64,000 nucleotides of DNA, from assembly GCF_004357765.1 (NCBI RefSeq), contig NZ_SMTE01000016.1, positions 1 through 64,000 of the forward strand. The letters run 5' to 3'. Below the pieces are notes generated by a model. The model did no database searches and was not told the DNA's origin. It saw nothing but the letters and a program-made list of their open reading frames with translations. Shown in pieces: positions 44,265-52,465 of the stretch. Source of the stretch: Pseudomonas putida (GTDB lineage Bacteria > Pseudomonadota > Gammaproteobacteria > Pseudomonadales > Pseudomonadaceae). Within the stretch, counting starts at the first letter, position 1. Each line of letters opens with the position of its first letter. Position numbers and translations under genes: made by a program.

Positions 44265-45590
44265 ATGTCCACCCCCTCCACGCTGCCCAATCCGCGTAGC
44301 GCGTGGCTGATCGCCGCGATGCTGGCGCTGCTGATGCTGGTCAATTTCCTCGACAAGGTGGTGATCGGTCTGGTCGCCGTGCCCATGAGCGAAGAGTTGG
44401 GCCTGAGCCCCACCGAGTTCGGCCTGATCGGCGGTGCGCTGCACTGGTTCTTCGCCATCTCCGCTGTCGTCGGCGGCTTCATGGCCAACCGTCGGCCGAC
44501 CCGTTCGCTGTTGCTCGGCATGGGGCTGTTCTGGGCGCTGCTGCAACTGCCGATGCTGTTCGTCACCTCGTTGTGGGCCATCGTCGCTTGCCGGGTACTG
44601 CTCGGCATCGGCGAGGGACCCGCTTCACCGGTGGCCACCCATGCCCTGTACAAGTGGTTTCCCAACGATCGCCGCAGCCTGCCGGTGGCGCTGTTGCATG
44701 CCGGCAGCGCCATGGGTCTGCTGGTGGCCGGGGCGATGATTCCGTGGATCAGCGTGCATTACGGCTGGCGCATGAACTTCATCGTGCTGGCCGTGATCGG
44801 CGGGGTCTGGTGTCTGCTGTGGTGGCGACTGGGCCAGGAAGGCTCGCTGGACCGGCTGCGTGCAGGGCAACCCAAGTCCCAGGAGGCCGCGCTGCCTTAT
44901 GCGCGCCTGCTCAGTGACCCGACCGTGCTCGGCAACTATCTGTGCCACTTCGCCGCCAACTGGTCGCTCGCCCTGACCCTGACCTGGGTACCCAGCTACC
45001 TGCAGATCGGCCTGGGTATCGGGGCCCTGGAAACCGGTCGGCTGTTCGTCATGTTCGTGCTGGTGACCACGCCGCTGAGCTTGTTCATGGCTTGGTTGTC
45101 GCAGCGCCTGATGCGCAAAGGCTGGTCCTCGCGCAGCGCGCGCGGGGTCTTCGTCTCGGCATGCCTGATCGTTGCCGGTCTGTTGTCGTCGACCTTGATC
45201 CTGCCAGGGCTGAGCACCACCGAGCGGGTGATAGCCTTGACCTTCAGCGGCGGCCTGGCGCTGGTGATGTACTCGGTGGGGCCGGCGATGCTGGCAGAGT
45301 TCACGCCCAGCGGGCAGCGCGGCGCGGTGCTGGCCATCGGTAACGCTGTCGCTTCGCTGGCAGGGCTGGCCGCGCCGGTGGTCACCGGTTTGCTGGTGCA
45401 GGGCGCCGGAGCTGCGCACCCGGGCGGTTACGCCCAGGGCTTCCTGGTCTGTGGTGCGGTGCTGGTGTCGGCAGGCCTGCTCGGGCTGGTGACGCTCAAT
45501 CCACAGCGCACGTTGGCTCGCCTGGGGGCCTCGGGGGCGTTGCCGCCGCAGGCCGCCGGGCAGCCTGCGATGCCTCATACGCCGAGCTGA
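44265..45590 (+). CDS. MFS importer, anion:cation symporter family
   Basis: This 441-residue, 12-helix transporter starts AWLIAAMLALLMLVNFLDKVVIG and contains RVLLGIGEGPASPVATHALYKWFP, the GEG pattern of ACS-family carboxylate importers such as glucarate and phthalate permeases. AAGGAACGATAACC precedes ATG 44265. As third gene of the ligase operon it probably imports the acid the ligase activates. Its TGA touches the complement of the LysR stop at 45591 without a gap. Confidence 0.88.
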   Translation: MSTPSTLPNPRSAWLIAAMLALLMLVNFLDKVVIGLVAVPMSEELGLSPTEFGLIGGALHWFFAISAVVGGFMANRRPTRSLLLGMGLFWALLQLPMLFVTSLWAIVACRVLLGIGEGPASPVATHALYKWFPNDRRSLPVALLHAGSAMGLLVAGAMIPWISVHYGWRMNFIVLAVIGGVWCLLWWRLGQEGSLDRLRAGQPKSQEAALPYARLLSDPTVLGNYLCHFAANWSLALTLTWVPSYLQIGLGIGALETGRLFVMFVLVTTPLSLFMAWLSQRLMRKGWSSRSARGVFVSACLIVAGLLSSTLILPGLSTTERVIALTFSGGLALVMYSVGPAMLAEFTPSGQRGAVLAIGNAVASLAGLAAPVVTGLLVQGAGAAHPGGYAQGFLVCGAVLVSAGLLGLVTLNPQRTLARLGASGALPPQAAGQPAMPHTPS

Positions 45591-46562
45591 TCACCAGGCC
45601 AGACGCCAACCTTCGCCGCGTCCGAAGGCGTCCCCAAGGCCTTCGGCGTCGGTGATCAGTTCGCCTTGCCACTGTCCGCTGCGCACCAGGTCCACCAGCA
45701 CGCCGCGGACCAGGTCGCGCATGCAGCCGGCAGCGAACGACAGCGGTTTGTGTCGGGAGTGGGCCAGCGCGATGGTGCGGCTGATGCCCGGGTCGACGAT
45801 ACGCCGAGCGCTGATCGGTGCCAGCAGTTCGAGCAGGGGCGGCCAGTTGCTGATGGTCGCCGCCAACCCTGCGCGTACCAGGCTGGCGATACCCGGCGCG
45901 GACTGCTGTTCGTAGGCGACATTCAAGGCCACGCCCGCTTCCATGGCCGCTTGCTCGATGCGCCTTCGCAGGTGCAACGCCCGGGGTGGCAGCACCAGGC
46001 GGGTTGCGGCGGCCTCGGCCAGGCTGATGGTCTCGGTGGTGCCCGGCGCCGTGCTACCAACCCAATATAGGGCTTCGGTGAAGATCGGTTCGGCCGTCAC
46101 GTGTTCGAGTTCTTCGGCATTGGGCACCACGCCGAAATCCACCTTGCCCAGCTCGATCGCCTGGCCACCTTCGCGGCTCAAGCCATCCCACACGGTCAGG
46201 GTCACGCCAGGAAAGCGCTGCTCGGCCTGGCGCAGAATCTCTGGCAGCAGCAGGGCTGCAGCCGTGGCCGGAAGAGAGATGGCCACATGGCCTTTGGGGT
46301 CGCCACGGCTGGACTTGAGCTCGTCCTTGACCGAATCGAGCTTCTGCACCACCTGCCGGGCCACTTCGTACAACTGGCGGCCGGCATCGGTGAGGGCGAT
46401 ACCGTCGTGCTGGCGGTCGAGCAACTGCATTTCCAACTCGCTTTCCAGCAAGCCGATTTGCCGGCTCAGGGCCGGCTGGGCGATGAACGAGCGGCGGGCG
46501 GCGGAGGAGAAACTGCCGGCCTCGACGATGGCGATCAAATAACGAAGTTGCTTCAGCGTCAT
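45591..46562 (-). CDS. LysR-family regulator of the 38-50 kb catabolic island (proposed)
   Basis: The 323-residue protein has a winged helix SFSSAARRSFIAQPALSRQIGLLESELE at residues 17-44. It is divergent from the DUF1329 gene and adjacent to the shared 41-base element at 46578-46618. The same element precedes the DUF1302 gene, so this regulator is the best candidate to control both. Confidence 0.93.
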   Translation of the reverse strand: MTLKQLRYLIAIVEAGSFSSAARRSFIAQPALSRQIGLLESELEMQLLDRQHDGIALTDAGRQLYEVARQVVQKLDSVKDELKSSRGDPKGHVAISLPATAAALLLPEILRQAEQRFPGVTLTVWDGLSREGGQAIELGKVDFGVVPNAEELEHVTAEPIFTEALYWVGSTAPGTTETISLAEAAATRLVLPPRALHLRRRIEQAAMEAGVALNVAYEQQSAPGIASLVRAGLAATISNWPPLLELLAPISARRIVDPGISRTIALAHSRHKPLSFAAGCMRDLVRGVLVDLVRSGQWQGELITDAEGLGDAFGRGEGWRLAW

Positions 46563-46577
46563 GGGTGCTTCCAGGCT

Positions 46578-46644
46578 ATGCCGAACTGATATGGCACGTA
46601 TCCGAACACGTTATTTGTGGGGGTCGGAGCGTGGCTCCTAGTAT
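46578..46644 (+). promoter_or_regulatory. DUF1329 promoter with shared upstream element, copy 2
   Basis: ATGCCGAA...TATGGCA...ATCCGAACACGT...TATTTGT (46578-46618) matches the element before the DUF1302 gene at 31 of 41 bases. TGCC-N10-GGCA forms an inverted repeat inside it. The -10-like TAGTAT (46639-46644) is at the same distance as in copy 1. It lies between divergent LysR and DUF1329 genes. Confidence 0.65.
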
Positions 46645-46718
46645 CACCCGGAAGAGGCGTGGCGAGGCAAGCCCGCTTTCCAACAAGAGCCTGGGCGTCA
46701 CTGATCGAGGACAATGCC

Positions 46719-48056
46719 ATGAACAGGACCATCGCTGTACTGCTCGCCTGCGGGTGGGCCGCTGCCGTGTCTGCGCAGACCGAAACCTTACCTGCCACCT
46801 TGACCCCCATCGGCGCCGAACGCGCGGCCAGCGCGGACGGTGTCATTCCCGCCTGGAGCGGCGGCCTGCAAGCCGGGCAGGTATCGCTCTCGGTGAACGG
46901 CACGCCACTTGACCCCTACGCCGACGAGCAGCCGCTGTTCACCATCACCGCCGCCAATGCGGCGCAGTATCAGCAACACCTCAGTGCCGGGCAACTGGCC
47001 TTGCTCAAACGCTACCCCGACACATACCGCTTGCCGGTCTATGCCACCCACCGCAGCGTCGCGGTACCGGCCAAGGTGGCGCACTGGGCGAGCATCAACG
47101 CTGCCCACGCGCACCTCAGTGACGATGGCAACGGCTTGTCCGAGTTCGTTGGCGTGGTTGCCTTCCCGCAGCCTCGCAATGGCCTGGAAGTGTTGTGGAA
47201 CCATCTCACGCGCCCACGCAATGGCAGCTATTCCCAAGCTTCGGACAGCCTCATTCCGCGCGGTCCCGGGCAGTACGTGCTGACCAGCGCGCGCCAGGCC
47301 TTTGCCCGGCCCGACGCATTGCCAGGCTGGACGCCCGACCATCCCAGCGAGGTGCTGTACTACTTCAGTCACCAGATGACCGCACCGACGCGCCTGGCCG
47401 GTGAGGCGCTGGTGATGCACGAGACCCTGGACCAGGTGGCCCAGCCGCGCCTGTCGTGGCTGTACAGTGCCGCCATGCGCCGGGTGCGTCGTGCCCCTGG
47501 GGTGGACTACGACAGCATCACCCCAGGTACCGGTGGTCTGCGTACCGCCGACAGCCGCGACATGTTCAGTGGTGCGCCGGACCGATACGACTGGAAGCTG
47601 TTGGGCAAGAAGACCCTCTATGTTCCGTACAACAGCTATCGGCTGGCTTCGCCTGCTTTGCCCTATGCCGAGTTGATCGGCCCTGGACATGTGCCTGCGG
47701 CGCCCACACGTTACGAACTGCACCGGGTGTGGGAGGTGCTCGGCACCCTCAAGCCTGGCGCCGAGCATTTGTATGCCAGCCGCCGCTATTACGTCGACGA
47801 AGACAGCTGGGCGATTCTCGAGGCGGATTTCTTCGACGCTCGCGGAGCGCTGTGGCGCACGGCCCAGGCGCACAGCTACTACCACGTGGTGGGCGAGGCG
47901 CCGGTGAACGCCATGGAGGTCATCTACGACCTGCGCAGCGGCCGCTACCAGCTGTCGGGGCTGACCAACCAGCAGCCGCGGCCGTTCGACTTCAACGTGG
48001 CCACCACTGCGTCGCATTTCTCCCCCGGTGGGTTGCGTAGCCGCAGCGTGCGCTGA
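46719..48056 (+). CDS. DUF1329 periplasmic protein
   Basis: The 445-residue protein has a signal peptide (MNRTIAVLLACGWAAAVSAQ) and the DUF1329 pattern: LTPIGAERAASADGVIPAWSGGL, NLTRPRNGSY-like NHLTRPRNGSY, and RRYYVDEDSWAILEADFFDARG near the C-terminus. DUF1329 has a LolB-like half-barrel fold and is thought to carry hydrophobic molecules between membranes. GAGG eight bases before ATG 46719 supports this start. It converges with the alkylsulfatase gene across a strong hairpin. Confidence 0.9.
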   Translation: MNRTIAVLLACGWAAAVSAQTETLPATLTPIGAERAASADGVIPAWSGGLQAGQVSLSVNGTPLDPYADEQPLFTITAANAAQYQQHLSAGQLALLKRYPDTYRLPVYATHRSVAVPAKVAHWASINAAHAHLSDDGNGLSEFVGVVAFPQPRNGLEVLWNHLTRPRNGSYSQASDSLIPRGPGQYVLTSARQAFARPDALPGWTPDHPSEVLYYFSHQMTAPTRLAGEALVMHETLDQVAQPRLSWLYSAAMRRVRRAPGVDYDSITPGTGGLRTADSRDMFSGAPDRYDWKLLGKKTLYVPYNSYRLASPALPYAELIGPGHVPAAPTRYELHRVWEVLGTLKPGAEHLYASRRYYVDEDSWAILEADFFDARGALWRTAQAHSYYHVVGEAPVNAMEVIYDLRSGRYQLSGLTNQQPRPFDFNVATTASHFSPGGLRSRSVR

Positions 48057-48085
48057 GGCGCGAGACAGGCTGTCGGTGTCAATGG

Positions 48086-48139
48086 CAACGCCGCCATCGC
48101 GGTCCCGGTGATTCCACACGGGTCGCGATGGCGGCGTTG
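48086..48139. terminator. Bidirectional hairpin between DUF1329 and alkylsulfatase genes
   Basis: CAACGCCGCCATCGCG (48086-48101) pairs perfectly with 48124-48139. It lies between two convergent stop codons and probably ends both transcripts, although there is no long T-run. Confidence 0.7.
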
Positions 48140-48169
48140 TTCGAGGTGACGCAAACTCATCGAGCCTGA

Positions 48170-50125
48170 TCAAGGCGTGACGATATTGAACCGCGCCGGG
48201 GCTTCTTCCAACCCGCCCATGAAACGCAGGAACTTGCCCCGTGCGCCGTCGATGGTGATGCCGCCTGCGGTGGCTTCCTTGAGGAAGCCGGTCTGTTTCA
48301 AGGCGATGCGGTCCAGCGTCGCCTTGGACATGCTGACCTGCACATCCGCCTGGCGATGACGCTGGTGGTCTCGGTGGGTCAGCACGCCGTTGCGCACGGT
48401 CAGCGCATAGTCCTCGTCCAGGTCGGTGAACCGCCAGTTGATGGTCAGGTCCTGATCGGCCGCCTTCGCTGCGTCCACACGAGTGCCCAGGTAATCGAAG
48501 AACAGCGTCGGTGTCAGTGCCCGGACCAGGTCGTCGGCGCTGCCGCCGGCGGTGGCGCTGGATACGCCATTGCGCAGTTCCTGGGCACCGCTGAGATAGG
48601 CATTGCGCCACGTGGCGTTCTCGGTCTGGTAGCCCAACTGCTCAAGGGCATCGGCCTGCAGCTCGCGGGCGGCGCCGTTGTCCGGCTGGGCGAACACCAG
48701 GTGGTTGGTGAGTTGCGCGACCCAGCGGTAATCACCTTCGGCATAGGCTTTGCGCGCCAGCTTCAGCACCTGCTCGGCTCCGCCCATGGCGGCAACGTAA
48801 CGCTGCCCGGCGGCGCTGGGCGGCAACGGGTCGAGGTTGGCCGGGTTGCCGTCATAGAAGCCCATGTAGCGCTGGTACACCGCCCGCACGTTATGGCTGA
48901 GCGAGCCATAGTAGTCACGGCTGTACCAGGTGTTGGCCAACCGTGGCGGCAGCGAGGTCAGTTGCGCGGCGATTTCGGTCGGGGTCAAGCCCTGGTTGAT
49001 CAGGCGCAGGGTCTGGCTGTCGATGAAGGCATACATGTCGCGCTGGTCGGCCAGGTAATCGCGAATGGCCTGGCCACCCCAGGTTGGCCAGTGATGCTGG
49101 GCGAACACCACGTCGGCCTGGTCGCCATAGCGCACCAGGGCCTGATCGAGGTAGTGCGCCCAGACCTTGGCATCGCGCACCTCGGCACCGCGAATGGTCA
49201 ACACGTTGTGTTGCACATGGCTGGCGTTCTCCGCCATGCACAGGGCCTTGAACTGAGGGAACCACAGGTTCATCTCGGCGGGGGCCTCGGTGCCCGGGGT
49301 GAGTTGGAACTCGATGTCCACGCCGTCGATACGCAGGCTTTCCAGTGGCTTGCTGATTTCCCGCGTCGGTGCGATCAGGCTGACGGTGGCATTGGTCGGC
49401 ACGCCTTTGCCCAGGCCAGCATCGACCTGGCCGCGGGGGCTGCGAGGCAAGGGGGCGCCGTACATGTATTGGGCCCGGCGCCTCATCGCCGGCCCTGCCA
49501 ACACGTTCTCGCTGACCGCGTGCTCGAAGAAGCCTTGCGGCGCGATCACCTGGACCTTGCCGGCGTGCACGTCCGCTTCGTCGATGACGCCGCGCACGCC
49601 GCCGAAGTGGTCCACGTGCGGGTGGGTGTAGATCACCGCGACCACGGGACGCTTGGGGCGGTGCTTGAAATACAGGTCCAGGGCGGCTCGGGCGGTTTCC
49701 ACCGACAGCAGCGGGTCCATCACGATCAGGCCGGTGTCGCCTTCGATCAGGGTCATGTTGGCCAGGTCGAGGCCGCGGACCTGATAGATACGCTCACTGA
49801 CCTTGAACAACCCGGCGATGGTGTTGAGCTGGGCGATGCGCCACAGGCTCGGGTTGACCGTGGCCGGTGCATTGCCGCCGAGAAAACCGTAGCGGCTCGG
49901 GTCCCACACCGTTTGCTGCTGGGCGTTGACGATGCGACTGTCGAATCGCTCGATCAGGCCACGTTGGGCCGCGTCGAAATCGCCGCGGTCGGCGAAGGGC
50001 AGGCGTTGCAACCATTGCTGATTGGCGTGCTCGGTGGTCGGGGTGGCGTCCTTGCTGGCGATGGCGGCATGGCTGGCCAGAGGCACCAGCAAGGCGAGGG
50101 CGAGCAGGCGGAATGGTGGGGGCAT
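48170..50125 (-). CDS. sdsA1: Secreted alkylsulfatase, SdsA1-like (metallo-beta-lactamase fold)
   Basis: The 651-residue enzyme hydrolyses primary alkyl sulfates such as dodecyl sulfate to alcohol and sulfate. It has a signal peptide (FRLLALALLVPLASHAAIA), the zinc motif HPHVDHFGG with H168, H170, D172 and H173, and the ligand-bearing segment AENASHVQHNVLTIRGAEVRDA. A helical dimerisation region follows, then a C-terminal SCP2-like lipid-binding domain from about residue 525. Length fits P. aeruginosa SdsA1. A LysR gene lies directly upstream on the same strand. Alcohol and acyl-CoA enzymes in the next operon could use its product. Confidence 0.9.
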   Translation of the reverse strand: MPPPFRLLALALLVPLASHAAIASKDATPTTEHANQQWLQRLPFADRGDFDAAQRGLIERFDSRIVNAQQQTVWDPSRYGFLGGNAPATVNPSLWRIAQLNTIAGLFKVSERIYQVRGLDLANMTLIEGDTGLIVMDPLLSVETARAALDLYFKHRPKRPVVAVIYTHPHVDHFGGVRGVIDEADVHAGKVQVIAPQGFFEHAVSENVLAGPAMRRRAQYMYGAPLPRSPRGQVDAGLGKGVPTNATVSLIAPTREISKPLESLRIDGVDIEFQLTPGTEAPAEMNLWFPQFKALCMAENASHVQHNVLTIRGAEVRDAKVWAHYLDQALVRYGDQADVVFAQHHWPTWGGQAIRDYLADQRDMYAFIDSQTLRLINQGLTPTEIAAQLTSLPPRLANTWYSRDYYGSLSHNVRAVYQRYMGFYDGNPANLDPLPPSAAGQRYVAAMGGAEQVLKLARKAYAEGDYRWVAQLTNHLVFAQPDNGAARELQADALEQLGYQTENATWRNAYLSGAQELRNGVSSATAGGSADDLVRALTPTLFFDYLGTRVDAAKAADQDLTINWRFTDLDEDYALTVRNGVLTHRDHQRHRQADVQVSMSKATLDRIALKQTGFLKEATAGGITIDGARGKFLRFMGGLEEAPARFNIVTP

Positions 50126-50198
50126 GGGACGTCCTTCTTGTTATGTGGAAAACGGGCTCAAGAGCCGGAACTCTAAAGAGCCGGCCCGGCGCCCAGCC

Positions 50199-50238
50199 AA
50201 TACCAGAGCAGCATGTGCGCCATGCCGATGTGCTATGG
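50199..50238 (-). promoter_or_regulatory. Alkylsulfatase promoter with shared elements
   Basis: Read on the minus strand, TCGGCATGGC, twelve bases and CTGGTATT (ending 50199) match the ligase promoter at 41395-41424 with equal spacing. On the plus strand 50222-50238 (ATGCCGATGTGCTATGG) also matches the first half of the 41-base element at 14 of 17 bases. The site is 74-113 bases upstream of the sulfatase start, between it and the LysR stop. Confidence 0.5.
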
Positions 50239-50239
50239 C

Positions 50240-51133
50240 CTAGCGAATGTCCATGATCCGTTCGGCCAGCCAGGCCAGTGCGGGATCGTGCTGACGGTGT
50301 GCCAAGTGCACCAGTTCGAGTTGGAAGGGCGGCAGGGCGAACGGCAGTTCGAACACCTGCAGGGGCAACAGCCGGGCGAAGTGCCGGGCCAGCTGCGTGG
50401 GCAGGACCACGCCAAGGTCGGAGCTGGCCGCCAGATGTGCAGCCTGCAGGTAGTTGGGCGTGGTGTAGGCGATCTGGCGGGCGAGGCCCTGTTCGGCTAG
50501 CCACTGATCGACCATGCCACGGGTCTGCCCGCCATGCACCCACAGGTGGCGCACAGCCAGGAAAGTCTTCAGGTCGAGTTCGCCATTCACTTGCGGGTGC
50601 CCTTGGCGGACCGCGACCTGCAGGGTCTCGGTGCGCCACGGGCGTCGCTCGAAACGAGCCGGGACATCGTCGAAGCGGCCCAGCACCAGGTCGAGCTCGC
50701 CACGATCCAGGGCATCGGCGGGCAAATTGGGCGTGAGGTGCACGACGTCGATGCGCAGGTGCGGGGCTCGATCCTGCAGCAAGTTCAAGAGTGTGGGCAT
50801 GCACAACTGCTCGGCGAAGTCGGTGAGGGCCATGCGCAGTTGCCGACGGCTATGTTGCGGCTCGAAGCGCTCTGCACCACCGAGGGTCTGCTCGATCTGC
50901 AACAGCGCCGCGCGGATCGGGCCTTCCAGGGCCAGTGCCCGGGGCGTCGGACGCATGCGGCGACCGACCCGCACCAGCAGCGGGTCGCCGAGCAGGTCGC
51001 GCAGACGCGCCAACGCGTTGCTCACCGTGGGTTGGGTAAGGGCCAGGCGCTCGGCAGCTCGCGAAACGTTCTGCTCACGCAGCAACATGTCGAAAACCCG
51101 CAGCAGGTTGAGGTCGAAGGTCGAGATATTCAT
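50240..51133 (-). CDS. LysR-family regulator next to the alkylsulfatase gene
   Basis: The 297-residue protein begins MNISTFDLNLLRVFDMLLREQNVSRAAERLALTQPTVSNAL, the NodD/SyrM-like branch of LysR regulators. It lies upstream of the sulfatase gene and divergent from the 3-hydroxyacyl-CoA dehydrogenase operon (93-base gap), so it could act on either. An in-frame start 12 codons earlier is less typical. Confidence 0.92.
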   Translation of the reverse strand: MNISTFDLNLLRVFDMLLREQNVSRAAERLALTQPTVSNALARLRDLLGDPLLVRVGRRMRPTPRALALEGPIRAALLQIEQTLGGAERFEPQHSRRQLRMALTDFAEQLCMPTLLNLLQDRAPHLRIDVVHLTPNLPADALDRGELDLVLGRFDDVPARFERRPWRTETLQVAVRQGHPQVNGELDLKTFLAVRHLWVHGGQTRGMVDQWLAEQGLARQIAYTTPNYLQAAHLAASSDLGVVLPTQLARHFARLLPLQVFELPFALPPFQLELVHLAHRQHDPALAWLAERIMDIR

Positions 51134-51226
51134 GGCTTGAATACATGGCATACGCAAAGAAAATTTCAAAAATACTAGGGCCCTGACTAGGGTGACGGCA
51201 ATCCCCTAACAACAGGAGCAGCGTCC

Positions 51227-52465
51227 GTGAGCAATCCCTTCGACGTGCAACAGGCTGCCGTGATCGGCGCCGGGACCATGGGCCGCGGCATCGTCATCAG
51301 CCTGGCCCAGGCGGGCATTCCCGTGCTGTGGCTGGACAACGACCCACAGGCCGTCACCGCCGGGCTGACCATGATCGAGCAGATCTGGGCGCAGCAGGTG
51401 GCCAAGGCGCGCATCGACCAGGCCCAAGCCGAGGCCTGGCGCGGTGCGGTGCGCGGCGTCGACGGCTATGCCGATATCGCCGAAGTCGACCTGGTGATCG
51501 AAGCGGTGTACGAAAACCTGGCGCTCAAGCAGGAGATCTTCCGCACCCTGGATGCCACCTTGAAGCCCCAGGCGATCCTCGCCAGCAACACCTCGGCGCT
51601 GGACATCGACGCCATCGCTGCCGTCACCCGCCGCCCCGAGCAGGTGCTGGGCCTGCACTTCTTCAGTCCGGCCCACGTGATGAAGCTGCTCGAGGTGGTC
51701 CGTGGCGAGCGCACCTCGCCCGCCGTACTCGATGCCGCGATGGACATGGCCCGGCGCATGGGCAAGGAAGCGGTGGTGGCCGGTAACTGCCACGGTTTCA
51801 TTGGTAATCGGATGCTCGCCACCTACGTCGCCGAGGCCCGCAAGCTGTTGCTTGAAGGTGCGCTGCCGCAGCAGGTCGATGGGGCGCTGCAGGCCTTTGG
51901 CATGGCCATGGGACCGTTTCGCATGTATGACGTGGTCGGCATCGACCTGGAGTGGCGGGCCCGGCAACTGGCCGGGCAGGGCATGGAGGCGCCCCTGGTA
52001 CAGGTCGACAATGCCCTGTGTGCCCTGCAGCGCTTCGGCCAGAAGAGCGGCCAGGGGTACTACCGCTATGCGCCTGGCAGCCGCGAGGCGTTGCACGATC
52101 CGGCGGTCGATGCGTTGGTGCTCAAGGTGTCCCAAGACCTGGGACTGCGCCGTCGCGCGATCGAGGACAGCGAAATCGTCGAGCGCTGCCTGCTGGCGCT
52201 GGTCAATGAAGGCGCGAAGATCCTCGAGGAGAACATCGCCGCCAACAGCCATGACATCGACCGCGTGTACCTCAACGGCTATGGCTTCCCCGTCGTGGTC
52301 GGCGGCCCCATGCACTGGGCCGACGCCCAGGGGCTGGGCGCCATACTCGGTCGCCTGGAGCGCTTGCAGGGCTTGTTCGGCGAACATTGGCGCCCGGCTT
52401 CGCTGATTCACCGGCTGGTGGCCGCCGGCAAGAACCTGGCCGATGTGAAGGAGGGCCGGGTATGA
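51227..52465 (+). CDS. 3-hydroxyacyl-CoA dehydrogenase
   Basis: The 412-residue NAD enzyme oxidises a 3-hydroxyacyl-CoA. AAVIGAGTMGRGIVISLAQAG at residues 6-26 is the Rossmann motif, and SNTSALDIDAIAAVTRRPEQV with LHFFSPAHVMKLLEVVRG is the active-site region. NCHGFIGNRML introduces two C-terminal helical domains. It matches the dehydrogenase half of FadB without a hydratase domain. GTG 51227 follows ACAGGAGCAGCGTCC. Its stop overlaps the next start by four bases. Confidence 0.92.
   Translation: MSNPFDVQQAAVIGAGTMGRGIVISLAQAGIPVLWLDNDPQAVTAGLTMIEQIWAQQVAKARIDQAQAEAWRGAVRGVDGYADIAEVDLVIEAVYENLALKQEIFRTLDATLKPQAILASNTSALDIDAIAAVTRRPEQVLGLHFFSPAHVMKLLEVVRGERTSPAVLDAAMDMARRMGKEAVVAGNCHGFIGNRMLATYVAEARKLLLEGALPQQVDGALQAFGMAMGPFRMYDVVGIDLEWRARQLAGQGMEAPLVQVDNALCALQRFGQKSGQGYYRYAPGSREALHDPAVDALVLKVSQDLGLRRRAIEDSEIVERCLLALVNEGAKILEENIAANSHDIDRVYLNGYGFPVVVGGPMHWADAQGLGAILGRLERLQGLFGEHWRPASLIHRLVAAGKNLADVKEGRV

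Noticed and set aside
51134-51226. Possible third copy of the TCGGCATGGC-N12-CTGGTATT pattern before the 3-hydroxyacyl-CoA dehydrogenase gene
   Set aside because: CATGGCAT occurs, but the spacing to any -10-like sequence differs and the other bases do not match.
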